Positions 1 through 7,234 of a stretch of 14,909 nucleotides of DNA are shown in pieces. The DNA is from SZUA-186 sp041552135. GTDB lineage: Bacteria > Pseudomonadota > Gammaproteobacteria > UBA9214. The DNA is taken from positions 1 to 14,909 of the forward strand of contig JBFELL010000064.1 of assembly GCA_041552135.1 (NCBI GenBank), given 5' to 3'. The translations under genes and the position numbers were made by a program. The notes under the pieces are model-generated. The model was not told where the DNA came from and did no database searches. It was given only the letters and a program-made list of their open reading frames with translations. Every line of letters begins with the position of its first letter. Positions within the stretch are counted from its first letter, which is position 1.

Positions 1-1089
1 ATCCTTCTAGGCCGGTTTTTCCTGTCTCCGGCCCTGCGGCTGGTGGCGACCAGCCGCACGGCGGAGGTGTTTACTGCCGCGGCGGTGTTCGCGGTGCTGG
101 GCACGGCGTGGCTGATGCAGCAGGCGGGACTGTCGCTGGCACTGGGCGCGTTTCTTGCCGGACTGATGATGGCGGAGTCGCACTACCGGCCCCAGGTGAT
201 TGCCGATATCCAGCCCTTTCGCGGCATCCTGCTGGGCCTGTTTTTCATGGGTGTCGGCATGTCCATCGATTTCGGGCTGCTGGGCAGGCAGGCTGTATTC
301 ATCACGGGGCTGGTGCTTGGCCTGTTGCTGATCAAAACCACGATTCTCTGGGCACTGTGCCGGATCATGGGTATCGGTACGCCGGATGCCACGCGGGTAT
401 CGCTGCTGCTGTCACAGAGCGGCGAATTCGGTTTTGTAATATTCGGGCTGGCGGCCGTCAGCGGTATCCTGCCGGTGGATCTGTTCCATGTCCTGGTGCT
501 GCTGGTGGCGCTGACCATGACCACCACGCCGTTGGTGGCGAATCTCTGCGAATTCCTCGGACGCTGCCTGCCCCGATCGGTTGCCCGCCACGATGTCAGT
601 ACCGACCACATCGGTGCCGGGCGGCGACATGTCATCATTGCCGGTTTCGGTCGCGTGGGGCGGCGGGTGGCGAAGATCCTGCAGGCCGCGAATATGCCCT
701 ATCTCGCCATCGACAGCGATGCCGACCGCGTACTGGAAGGCCGGCGTGACGGGTTCTCGGTATTCTACGGCGATGCCAGTCAGGTCCCTGTGCTGAAGGC
801 GGCTGGCACGGCTGAGGCCGGCGTGCTGGTGTGCACGCTGGACCGGGCTGTGCCTGCTGTGCGGCTGGTAAATATCATGCGGCAGCATTACCCGACCATC
901 GCCATTCATGCCCGTGGTCGCGACCGGCAACACTGCGACCAGTTGCTGGAGGCCGGCGCCACCATTGCCATCTCGGAGACCCTGGAGGCGAGTCTGCAGA
1001 TCGGCCGGGCGGTGCTCGTGGCCATGGGTGCCCCTGAAGATAATGCCGTTGCGCTGATCCGGTCTTTTCGCAATGACTATTATGGCTAG
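1..1089 (+). CDS. Kef-type cation/H+ antiporter with RCK domain (5' truncated by window edge)
   Basis: The reading frame is open from base 1, so the gene starts upstream of the window; 362 residues are visible. The first half is a run of hydrophobic membrane segments of the CPA2 exchanger family, with the characteristic stretches LGAFLAGLMMAESHYR and LSQSGEFGFVIFG. From about nt 628 a cytoplasmic RCK_N (TrkA-N) nucleotide-binding domain begins with HVIIAGFGRVGRRV, a GxGxxG Rossmann loop, with an acidic residue (IDSDADR) after the second strand. KefB/KefC proteins exchange K+ for H+ and are gated by NAD(H) or glutathione adducts on this domain. The protein ends (RNDYYG) soon after the RCK domain, so the tail is short compared with the long KefB/C tails. 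The next gene follows on the same strand after 60 bp, so co-transcription is possible. The ion is not provable from sequence; the family assignment is secure. Confidence 0.9.
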   Translation: MLLGRFFLSPALRLVATSRTAEVFTAAAVFAVLGTAWLMQQAGLSLALGAFLAGLMMAESHYRPQVIADIQPFRGILLGLFFMGVGMSIDFGLLGRQAVFITGLVLGLLLIKTTILWALCRIMGIGTPDATRVSLLLSQSGEFGFVIFGLAAVSGILPVDLFHVLVLLVALTMTTTPLVANLCEFLGRCLPRSVARHDVSTDHIGAGRRHVIIAGFGRVGRRVAKILQAANMPYLAIDSDADRVLEGRRDGFSVFYGDASQVPVLKAAGTAEAGVLVCTLDRAVPAVRLVNIMRQHYPTIAIHARGRDRQHCDQLLEAGATIAISETLEASLQIGRAVLVAMGAPEDNAVALIRSFRNDYYG

Positions 1090-1149
1090 CGCAGTACCGG
1101 GCATCGCAGGTTGCGGTATGGCAGCCTGCGAGCGCGGGGCATGTGCTGT

Positions 1150-3894
1150 ATGAACGGGACATCACCCACGGCCGCCACGCCGTATCACTTGCCGGCACCG
1201 CATGCCCGCCAGGCCGGTGACGTGCTCACCGGTTTGCAGGGCACGCCGAACGGCCTGGGCCATGCCGAGGCGGCCACCCGCCTGCAGCGCTGCGGTCGCA
1301 ATGCCCTGCCGGCCGTCGCGCCGCCGGGCATCGCCCGCGTCTTCCTGCATCAGTTCGCCAGCCCGCTGATCTACGTGCTGGTGGCCGCGGCGCTGGTGTC
1401 CCTGCTCATCAGGGAGTGGTCAGACGCCGGTTTTATCTGCGCGGTGCTGCTGCTGAATGCCATTATCGGCACCGCCCAGGAATATTCCGCACAGCGAGCG
1501 GCGACGGCACTGCAGCAACTGGTGACCACCTGTTGCCGGGTAATGCGCGAGGGTGACACGCATGAACTCGACGCCGAGGAACTGGTGCCCGGGGACATCG
1601 TGCTGCTGGAATCGGGGGAACGCATCCCCGCGGACATGCGCCTGCTTGCCAGCCACGACCTGGAGGTGGACGAGTCGCTGCTGACCGGCGAATCGGTTGC
1701 GGTGTTCAAGCGTGCCGATGCGCTGCTGCCGGAAGACAGCCCGCTGGGAGACCGGGTCAACATGGGTTTTGCCGGCACACTTGTCAGCCGCGGGCGTGCC
1801 CGTGGTGTCGTGGCGGCCACGGCACTGGACACGGAACTCGGGCATATCGCCTCCGCGGTGCTGGGCAAGGCGCCGGCCAAGGCGCCGTTGCTGGTGCGCA
1901 TGGAGCGATTCACGCACCGGGTGGCGATCCTGATCGGCCTGGCCGCCCTGCTGATGGCCGGCATCGCGCTGTCACGCGGCATGCCGCTGGAGGAGATATT
2001 CCTGCTGGCCGTGGCGCTGGCCGTGTCGGCCATTCCCGAGGGATTGCCGGTGGCGCTGACGGTGGCCCTGGCCATCAGCATGCGGCGCATGGCGCGGCGG
2101 CATGTCATTGTCAGGCGCCTGCTGGCGGTCGAGGCGCTCGGGTCCTGCACCTTTATCGCCACCGACAAGACCGGCACCCTGACCGTCAACCAGCTCACGG
2201 CACGCCGGATCGTCTTCCCCGGCCGGGAGCCCTGGGAGGTCACCGGCGACAGCCTGGAGCCACAGGGTGGCATTCTCGCACCCCATGGTATCCCGCTACC
2301 GGAGGAGGCGGCCATGCTGGACTGGCTGTGCCAGGCGGCGGTGCTCGCCAACGAGGGCTTTCTGGCGAGTCGTGGCGACGGCTGGGTCCGGCACGGCGAT
2401 GCCGTCGATGTGGCCCTGCTGGTCATGGCACACAAGGCCGGTATCACCCAGGCGGAGGCAGGCATCAGACTGCCCGAGATCGCGACCATCCCGTTCGAAT
2501 CGGAACGACTGTTCTCCGCCAGCCTGAACGGGGAGGGGGACGGGCAGTGCGCCTTCGCCAAGGGGGCGCTGGAACGCCTGTTGCCCATGTGCAGCTCCAT
2601 GGCGACAGCCGGTGGCCCGGTAGCACTGGACCGGGACCTCCTGGAACAGCAGGCGCAGTCGCTGGCCATCCAGGGTTACCGGGTCATGGCGCTGGCGGCC
2701 GGTGCCATCGAACTGGAACCGCAGGAGGTGTTCTCCGAGGAACATCTCGGGCAGCTGACGCTGATCGGTCTTGTCGGCCTGATTGACCCGCTGCGGCCAG
2801 AGGCGAAGGCCGCCGTGACGGCCTGTCAGGAGGCCGGTATCCGGGTGGCCATGGTGACCGGCGACCACCCGGCGACCGCGTTTGCCATCGCCCGCGAGCT
2901 GGAGCTGGTGAGCAGCACGCAGGAGGTGGTTACCGGGCCGAAACTGAAGCAGGCGAAAGACGCTGATTCCGTGGATCGGTTGACCGCGGGTGCGCACGTA
3001 TTTGCCAGGGTGGAGCCGCAACAGAAGCTCGAAATCGTCCAGTCACTGCAGCGCAACGGGCACTTTGTGGCCGTCAGCGGCGACGGCGCCAACGATGCAC
3101 CGGCCCTGCGTGCCGCCCAGGTCGGGGTGGCCATGGGCAGCAGTGGCACCGACGTGGCCCGCGAGACCGCTGACCTGATTATTACCGATGACAACTTTGC
3201 CTCGATCGTGAACGGCGTCGAGGAGGGGCGGATTGCCTATGCCAATGTGCGCAAGGTGATCTTCCTGCTGATCTCCACCGGGGCGGCGGAGCTGGTGCTG
3301 TTTACCCTGGCGCTGCTCGGTGGTCTGCCGCTGCCACTGCTGGCGGTGCAGCTGCTGTGGCTGAACCTGGTCACCAACGGCATACAGGACGTGGCGCTGG
3401 CGTTCGAGCCGGGCGAGGGCGACGAGCTGCGGTGTCCGCCGCGCCCGCCGCGCGAATCGATCTTCAACCGGCTGATGATCGAACGCGTCGTGCTGTCGGC
3501 GCTGGTGATCGGCAGCGTCGCCTTCCTGGTGTTCCAGTGGCTGCTGGAGCGCGGCTTCTCGCTGGACGAGGCGCGCAACGGCACCCTGATGCTGATGGTG
3601 CTGTTCGAAAACATCCACGTCTTCAACAGCCGCTCGGAGAACCTGTCGGTCTTCCGGCACAACCCGCTGCGCAACCCGCTGCTGCTGTTCGGCACGGCAA
3701 CGGCGCAGCTGCTCCACATTGGCGCCATGTACACTCCGTGGATCAGCGATGTGCTGCGCATCCAGCCTATCAGCCCGCAGCACTGGATCGAGCTGCTGGT
3801 TCTGGCATTCAGCGTGCTGGTCATCATGGAACTGCACAAGGTCCTGCGCCGGCGGCTGTCGGTGTGCCGCAGGGCCGCACGGATGTCGCCTTGA
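1150..3894 (+). CDS. P2-type (SERCA/PMR1-like) cation-transporting ATPase
   Basis: A complete 914-residue P-type ATPase of the inner membrane. In order it has an N-terminal cation-ATPase domain, the actuator TGES (179-182), M4 with PEGLP (296-300), the phosphorylation site DKTGTLT (D339), a nucleotide-binding domain, MVTGDHPATA, the hinge GDGAND (644-649), and a C-terminal bundle M5-M10. Length and M4 motif match the P2 group (Ca2+ and related cations), not the CPx heavy-metal group. Compared with SERCA, the M4 glutamate (E297), the M5 glutamate (E714) and M6 Asn/Thr (N739, T742) are kept. The M5 Asn is Gly711 and the M6 Asp (D800 in SERCA) is Asn743, so the ion is uncertain. ATG 1150 is preferred: GGGG lies 10 nt upstream and the family N-terminus begins nearby. 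ATG 1141 and TTG 1111 are in-frame alternatives. It converges on the HMA gene with only 6 bp between stop codons. Confidence 0.92.
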   Translation: MNGTSPTAATPYHLPAPHARQAGDVLTGLQGTPNGLGHAEAATRLQRCGRNALPAVAPPGIARVFLHQFASPLIYVLVAAALVSLLIREWSDAGFICAVLLLNAIIGTAQEYSAQRAATALQQLVTTCCRVMREGDTHELDAEELVPGDIVLLESGERIPADMRLLASHDLEVDESLLTGESVAVFKRADALLPEDSPLGDRVNMGFAGTLVSRGRARGVVAATALDTELGHIASAVLGKAPAKAPLLVRMERFTHRVAILIGLAALLMAGIALSRGMPLEEIFLLAVALAVSAIPEGLPVALTVALAISMRRMARRHVIVRRLLAVEALGSCTFIATDKTGTLTVNQLTARRIVFPGREPWEVTGDSLEPQGGILAPHGIPLPEEAAMLDWLCQAAVLANEGFLASRGDGWVRHGDAVDVALLVMAHKAGITQAEAGIRLPEIATIPFESERLFSASLNGEGDGQCAFAKGALERLLPMCSSMATAGGPVALDRDLLEQQAQSLAIQGYRVMALAAGAIELEPQEVFSEEHLGQLTLIGLVGLIDPLRPEAKAAVTACQEAGIRVAMVTGDHPATAFAIARELELVSSTQEVVTGPKLKQAKDADSVDRLTAGAHVFARVEPQQKLEIVQSLQRNGHFVAVSGDGANDAPALRAAQVGVAMGSSGTDVARETADLIITDDNFASIVNGVEEGRIAYANVRKVIFLLISTGAAELVLFTLALLGGLPLPLLAVQLLWLNLVTNGIQDVALAFEPGEGDELRCPPRPPRESIFNRLMIERVVLSALVIGSVAFLVFQWLLERGFSLDEARNGTLMLMVLFENIHVFNSRSENLSVFRHNPLRNPLLLFGTATAQLLHIGAMYTPWISDVLRIQPISPQHWIELLVLAFSVLVIMELHKVLRRRLSVCRRAARMSP

Positions 3895-3900
3895 GAACGG

Positions 3901-4098
3901 CTATTTCTCCGGGTAGCCACTGGCCTTCAGGGTCGCGGCGAGCGTGTCGCGCAACCCGTCATCGGCCGTGACCGTTACCCGGCCGGATGCGATATCGACG
4001 GCAACCGCCTGCACGCCGTCGAGCTTGCCCAGCGCTTCCTCAATGGCGCCGGCACAACCGCCGCACTTGATGTTGTCCGCATCGATGATGTATTCCAT
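3901..4098 (-). CDS. Small heavy-metal-associated (HMA) domain protein, CopZ-like
   Basis: A 65-residue protein that is one HMA (ferredoxin-like) domain. The metal loop is NIKCGGCAGAIEEAL, with the CxxC pair at C12 and C15, followed by the usual DGVQAVAVDIASGRVTV strand and a C-terminal ASGYPEK. Such proteins bind Cu(I) or related soft metals and pass them to transporters. The usual GMTC is replaced by NIKC, a common variant in free-standing HMA proteins, so the metal is not certain. The start is fixed by AGGAG at 4109-4105 (- strand), 6 nt before the ATG; a longer in-frame extension lacks any HMA similarity. It stands alone, convergent with the P2-type ATPase. That ATPase has no CPx motif or HMA domain, so it is not an obvious partner. 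Confidence 0.88.
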   Translation of the reverse strand: MEYIIDADNIKCGGCAGAIEEALGKLDGVQAVAVDIASGRVTVTADDGLRDTLAATLKASGYPEK

Positions 4099-4139
4099 GC
4101 TGTTCTCCTGCCGGCTGCGCCGTACACAAACCCTGTTGC

Positions 4140-4166
4140 CTGTAGGTGCGGCTTCAGCCGCGATAG
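4140..4166. repeat. REP-like palindromic element
   Basis: The core is GCGGCT-TC-AGCCGC (4148-4161), preceded by TGTAGGT and followed by GATAG. This closely resembles the TGTAGGAGCGGCTTCAGCCGCGA type of short dispersed palindrome known from pseudomonads and other gammaproteobacteria. Only one copy is visible in this window, so dispersal is inferred from the resemblance. Confidence 0.6.
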
Positions 4167-4361
4167 CTGTGATGTGGGCCGTGATGCGTGAATGGCCACG
4201 GAAACACACGGAAGAATACATCGATCATGACATTCCATGGCCATCCTTCGGGTCCTGTAAATAGCCACGGAACAAAATCCCTTGTAAAAAATATTCGGTG
4301 GAGGCCATGGACGACCACCCGGACCGTGCCGGGTCACTGATTGGGCACCTCAACGCTGTCG

Positions 4362-4463
4362 CCAACAGTCGCAGGTCGGGTTGGCCCGAAGGGCGTAACC
4401 CGACATGAGTTGTCCGGTATGCGTCGGATTACGGCGCTTACGCGCCTGATCCGACCTGCGTTG
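4362..4463. repeat. Compound inverted repeat: two hairpins inside an outer stem
   Basis: The outer arms CGCAGGTCGG (4370-4379) and CCGACCTGCG (4451-4460) are perfectly complementary, and CCAA/TTGG extends them at 4362-4365 and 4460-4463. Inside are two hairpins. The first is GTCGGGTT (4375-4382) with AACCCGAC (4397-4404), with an inner GCCC-GAA-GGGC. The second is GTCGGAT (4423-4429) with ATCCGAC (4449-4455), with an inner GGCGC-TTAC-GCGCC. The two halves are related to each other (GTCGGGTT versus GTCGGATT). It resembles dispersed intergenic elements of the form GTAGGTCGGATTAGCGCAGCGTAATCCGAC found in many proteobacteria. It lies 18 bp after the hypD stop and could stabilise or end the hyp mRNA. 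Confidence 0.75.
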
Positions 4464-4480
4464 GTTAACGCCAGAGTCTT

Positions 4481-5608
4481 TCATGAAGCCGCCTGCGTGC
4501 GCTTTGGCTTGGCTGCCGGTTCCCGAATGCCGCCGGACCACCAGATGCGGCAGGCGCCCTCGTCCGACACCATGCAGGGCCCGATGGGGTGACGCGGCTG
4601 GCAGGCGGCGCCGAACAGCCGGCATTCGTTGGGGTAGATCTTGCCGAGCACGACCTTCGCGCAGTCGCAGCCGGGCGGCATCTCGCCGGCGCGCTTGCGG
4701 GCATCATCGGCATAGGCCGGGAATGCACGGCGCGCGTCATGTGCCTGGTAGGCGGTGTTGATGGCGAAGCCGGAGTCCGGGATCACACCGACGCCGCGCC
4801 AGTTGGCATCCGTGACATCGAGTGCGGTTGCCAGCTGCCGCCTGGCGGCCGGATTGCCGCCGGGCCGCACCAGTTCCGGGTAGCAGTTATCGAGGAAGCG
4901 GCGATCTTCCAGCAGCTGTCGCAGGGTCGAGTACATGGCGGCCAGCAGGCTCTCCGGGATGAAGCCGGCGATAGCGGCCGGGATGTTATGCCGCTCGACG
5001 ACGAACTGCCATTCCTCCGGGCCCATGACGGTGGAGACATGGCCCGGTGCGACCAGTGCATCGAAACCGGGGGTGTCGGAGTCGAGCAGCATGGCCACCG
5101 CCGGCCAGGTCAGGCGACCGGACAGCAGCACGAACAGGTTGTCCGGTGCGCCCTCGACCAGCATCGCGGCCACCGGTGCGGTTGTGGTCTCGAAGCCGGC
5201 GGCAAAGAACACCACCGGGGTGTCGGGGTTGTCGCGGGCGATGCGGGCGGCCTCGACGGGGGAGGCAATCGGCCGGATGTCCGCACCCAGTGCACGGGCC
5301 TGTTCCAGCGAGCGGGCGTCCATCTTCGGTGCGTTGACCGGGACGCGCAGCATGTCGCCGAAGGCAACCAGGATGATGTCCTCGTGCAGCGCCAGCTGGA
5401 TGGCCTCGAATATGTCTTCCTCCGGGCAGATGCAGACCGGGCAGCCCGGCCCCGGGATCAGCTCGATGGCCTCCGGCAGGGCGCTGCGCAGGCCGGCCAT
5501 GGTGATGGAGCGTTCGTGTCCGCCGCAGACATTCATGATGCGGACCGTGTCACGCAGGGGCAGGGTATGTAGCAGCTCCAGCCAGTGCGATGCGGAGGCG
5601 GTGGTCAT
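4481..5608 (-). CDS. hypD: Hydrogenase maturation factor HypD
   Basis: A 375-residue cytoplasmic iron-sulfur protein that, with HypC, forms the scaffold on which the Fe(CN)2CO group of [NiFe]-hydrogenase is assembled. Conserved family features are all present: NVCGGHE (C28), PGPGCPVC (C56 and C59, the same spacing as Cys38/66/69 of Thermococcus HypD), AAGFETT, APGHVSTVMG, and a C-terminal cysteine-rich [4Fe-4S] region with C314, C316, C329, C336, C345 and C353. The length is typical. ATG 5608 is chosen because the protein then begins with the usual short lead into the NVCGGHE region; an in-frame upstream extension of 34 residues would overlap the end of hypB. It is the last gene of the hypCABD operon, 11 bp after hypB. 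Confidence 0.97.
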   Translation of the reverse strand: MTTASASHWLELLHTLPLRDTVRIMNVCGGHERSITMAGLRSALPEAIELIPGPGCPVCICPEEDIFEAIQLALHEDIILVAFGDMLRVPVNAPKMDARSLEQARALGADIRPIASPVEAARIARDNPDTPVVFFAAGFETTTAPVAAMLVEGAPDNLFVLLSGRLTWPAVAMLLDSDTPGFDALVAPGHVSTVMGPEEWQFVVERHNIPAAIAGFIPESLLAAMYSTLRQLLEDRRFLDNCYPELVRPGGNPAARRQLATALDVTDANWRGVGVIPDSGFAINTAYQAHDARRAFPAYADDARKRAGEMPPGCDCAKVVLGKIYPNECRLFGAACQPRHPIGPCMVSDEGACRIWWSGGIREPAAKPKRTQAAS

Positions 5609-5619
5609 GGCGTGTCCGC

Positions 5620-6414
5620 TCAGGTGGCGGCGACAGTAGCGTCCCGGGCTTGCGTGGGTGTCACTGAAGAAGTGCGCTGAGCGATGGCCTCGCGCAGCCA
5701 CTCCAGCCACAGATCGAGACCGGTGCCGGTTTTGGCGGAAAGTTCGATCACCGGCGCCGGATTGGCCAGTTCCTGCAGGTGGCGCCTTGCGTTTTCCGGC
5801 CGGAAATCATCCAGTACCGGCAGCAGGTCCGCCTTGCTCAGCAGCATCAGGTCGGCGGCACGGAACATGACCGGATACTTGGCCGGCTTGTCATCACCCT
5901 CGGGCACCGACAGCAGGGTGACGTTGTGGTGCTGGCCAAGGTCGAAGCTGGCCGGGCAGACCAGGTTGCCGACGTTTTCGATAAAGAGGATATCCAGTCC
6001 GTCGAGCGACATGTGGTGCAGGGCGTCGTGCACCATGTGGGCGTCGAGGTGGCAGGCACTGCCGGTGGTGATCTGCACGGCCTCGACACCACGTGCGCGT
6101 ATGCGACTGGCGTCGTTCTCGGTCTCCAGGTCGCCCTCGATGACGGCCATGCGCAGCTCGCCGTCCAGCGCCTCGATCGTGGCCTCCAGCAGCGCGGTCT
6201 TGCCGGCGCCTGGCGAGGACATGAGGTTGACCACCAGCACGTTGTGGCGGTTAAAATGCCCGCGGTTGTGGGCGGCGGCGTGGTCGTTCTCGTGCAGCAG
6301 ACCGTGCAGTACCGATACCGCTTCACGTCCCTCCGCGGTTTTTTCCAGCCGGCCGCCCGGCCTGAGCAGGTGGGCGTTGCCGTGCGTTACATTGCAGCCA
6401 CAGGTGTCACACAT
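5620..6414 (-). CDS. hypB: Hydrogenase nickel-incorporation GTPase HypB
   Basis: A 264-residue SIMIBI-class GTPase that drives nickel insertion into the hydrogenase large subunit with HypA. The N-terminus MCDTCGCN carries the high-affinity nickel site CxxCGC (C2, C5, C7). A short histidine-containing linker (residues 41-57, six His) follows, much less than the long poly-His tract of rhizobial HypB, so nickel storage is probably modest. The G domain has the P-loop SSPGAGKT (66-73), EGDLETENDA, the nickel/dimer site GSACH (C121, H122), ENVGNLVCP (C153), the guanine-specificity motif SKAD (193-196) and ELSAKTGTG. It starts 18 bp after hypA. Confidence 0.97.
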   Translation of the reverse strand: MCDTCGCNVTHGNAHLLRPGGRLEKTAEGREAVSVLHGLLHENDHAAAHNRGHFNRHNVLVVNLMSSPGAGKTALLEATIEALDGELRMAVIEGDLETENDASRIRARGVEAVQITTGSACHLDAHMVHDALHHMSLDGLDILFIENVGNLVCPASFDLGQHHNVTLLSVPEGDDKPAKYPVMFRAADLMLLSKADLLPVLDDFRPENARRHLQELANPAPVIELSAKTGTGLDLWLEWLREAIAQRTSSVTPTQARDATVAAT

Positions 6415-6432
6415 TCCACTTACTCCGTGATA

Positions 6433-6825
6433 TCAGGTGTTTTCCGGGACGGTATGTTCCGGCGCATCGCTGTCACTGTCGCTCTGCAACAGCTCGACGC
6501 GGCTCAGTATCAGCTCGTCGCCGCTGACGAGTTCGGTGTGCCAGTCACCGCAGTTGCCGCAGACCAGTCGCGAGGGCAGGGCGTCCGTGACCTGATCGCA
6601 CTGCTGACAGCGGACACGCACCGGCAGGCAGTCCAGCACCAGGCTGGCCCCGTCGGCGACGGTGCCGGCACTGGCGACGGGAAAGGCCTGCTCGAGCAGA
6701 CGGGGTTCAACACCGGACAACGGCCCGATACTCACACAGACCGTATCGACGCGCTGTGCGAGACGCTCCCTGGCGATCCCCTCGACCTGCTCGATCAGTG
6801 CCTGACAAACGGCAAGTTCATGCAT
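6433..6825 (-). CDS. hypA: Hydrogenase nickel chaperone HypA
   Basis: A 130-residue zinc and nickel protein that partners HypB. The N-terminal MHE (His2) is the nickel ligand, so the start must be ATG 6825 even though the frame is open further upstream. The zinc site is two CxxC pairs, C73/C76 and C89/C92. The tail after SRVELLQ is acidic and slightly longer than usual (SDSDSDAPEH). The start overlaps the end of hypC by 8 nt (6818-6825), which indicates translational coupling. Confidence 0.96.
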   Translation of the reverse strand: MHELAVCQALIEQVEGIARERLAQRVDTVCVSIGPLSGVEPRLLEQAFPVASAGTVADGASLVLDCLPVRVRCQQCDQVTDALPSRLVCGNCGDWHTELVSGDELILSRVELLQSDSDSDAPEHTVPENT

Positions 6826-7048
6826 CGGCTTCAGCCAGCATCTGGTCATAGAGCTCCCAGGCGGTGCGCGCTTCCTGGGGGCTGATCTTCTGGATGGCAT
6901 AGCCGACATGGACGACGACGTAGTCATCTTCCTGTAACAATTCATCCTGCATCATGAACAGACTGACATCGCGTTCGACACCCTTGGCCTCGCAGCGTGC
7001 CGTGTAGCCGTCAATTTGCCGGATCTGCATTGGAATGCCTAGACACAT
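6818..7048 (-). CDS. hypC: Hydrogenase maturation chaperone HypC/HupF
   Basis: A 76-residue chaperone that binds HypD and the large-subunit precursor during delivery of the Fe(CN)2CO group. It begins MCLGIPMQI, whose Cys2 is the essential iron ligand, and continues with the family pattern DVSLFMM and DYVVVHVGYAIQKI. The length is normal. It is the first gene of the hypCABD operon. GGAGG lies 12 nt before the ATG, a slightly long spacing. A HypC paralogue specific to one hydrogenase (HupF type) cannot be ruled out, but its position with hypA, B and D favours the general factor. Confidence 0.96.
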   Translation of the reverse strand: MCLGIPMQIRQIDGYTARCEAKGVERDVSLFMMQDELLQEDDYVVVHVGYAIQKISPQEARTAWELYDQMLAEADA

Positions 7049-7134
7049 GAGCGGTGATTGCCTCCAGTTGCTTGGAAAGACTTGCTTTTTTTACTGCATG
7101 GACTAGATTTTACATGCTTCAGACCTTAAGCCTA

Positions 7135-7156
7135 GTCAATTCAGCAGGAAATTGAC
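7135..7156. promoter_or_regulatory. Inverted repeat GTCAATT-N8-AATTGAC
   Basis: Perfect 7-bp arms (7135-7141 and 7150-7156) separated by 8 bp, giving TTGAC facing outward on both strands. The right arm is also the left half of the FNR-like box at 7152-7165. The left arm contributes to a weaker FNR-like match, TTAAG-CCTA-GTCAA (7126-7139, 7 of 10), centred 26 bp from the better box. It may be an operator, or just two related half-sites. Confidence 0.45.
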
Positions 7157-7165
7157 AGAGATCAA
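7152..7165. promoter_or_regulatory. Putative FNR/ANR-type box
   Basis: TTGAC-AGAG-ATCAA matches the FNR consensus TTGAT-N4-ATCAA at 9 of 10 positions. Its centre (7158.5) would lie at about -41.5 if transcription starts near 7200, the standard class II activator position. A -10-like TAGGAT sits 21 nt after the box, close to the 22 nt expected. FNR-family proteins activate when oxygen is low, which fits a hydrogenase operon. No regulator gene is in the window, so the protein acting here is inferred. Confidence 0.55.
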
Positions 7166-7186
7166 GAACGGGGCACAGGCTTCGGG

Positions 7187-7192
7187 TAGGAT
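7187..7192 (+). promoter_or_regulatory. Putative -10 element for the hydrogenase operon
   Basis: TAGGAT matches TATAAT at 4 of 6 positions and has no good -35 at 17 bp. That fits an activator-dependent class II promoter using the box at 7152-7165. It predicts a transcript start near 7199-7200 and a leader of about 35 nt before the TTG start at 7235. Confidence 0.4.
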
Positions 7193-7234
7193 CCAGATAA
7201 ATTGCAAGAAAAAACATGCACGGGAGAAGCTTTT

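Larger units (their letters stand above)
4099..4480. other. Non-coding intergenic region with several short repeats
   Basis: The 382 bp between the HMA gene start and the hypD stop hold no credible gene. Visible contents are a REP-like palindrome (4140-4166), two copies of GCCACGGAA (4195-4203 and 4264-4272), an AT-rich patch near 4280-4295, and the compound hairpin repeat at 4362-4463. It should carry the HMA gene promoter (- strand) and the end of the hyp transcript, but I see no convincing -35/-10 pair and no T-tract terminator. Confidence 0.7.
7049..7234. promoter_or_regulatory. Divergent control region between the hyp and hydrogenase operons
   Basis: This AT-richer 186 bp region separates hypC (-) from the maturation protease gene (+). 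It contains inverted repeats GACTAG/CTAGTC (7101-7106, 7132-7137) and GTCAATT-N8-AATTGAC (7135-7156), an FNR-like box (7152-7165), a -10-like TAGGAT (7187-7192), and a direct repeat TTGCTT-N8-TTGCTT (7068-7087). On the - strand TAAAAT (7112-7107) is a possible -10 for hypC, but TTGACT upstream of it is 21 nt away, too far for a normal -35. No GG-N10-GC sigma-54 element was found on either strand. Confidence 0.7.

Noticed and set aside
1371..2669. A 432-codon open frame on the - strand opposite the P-type ATPase
   Set aside because: Low-complexity Ser/Arg/Thr-rich translation with no motif, lying opposite conserved ATPase motifs.
1150..3894. Copper or heavy-metal (P1B) ATPase paired with the HMA protein
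   Set aside because: M4 has PEGLP, not CPC or CPx, and there is no N-terminal HMA domain, so it is a P2-type pump.
4099..4480. CRISPR array or small gene in the repeat-rich gap
   Set aside because: The repeats are palindromic, of different kinds and not evenly spaced. Open frames here are short, without ribosome sites or family features.
4589..5572. A 327-codon + strand frame across hypD
   Set aside because: It covers the conserved cysteine motifs of hypD in antisense, and its translation resembles no family.
7049..7234. Sigma-54 promoter for the hydrogenase or hyp operon
   Set aside because: Sigma-54 and NtrC-type control is common for uptake hydrogenases, so I checked for GG-N10-GC on both strands and found no match.
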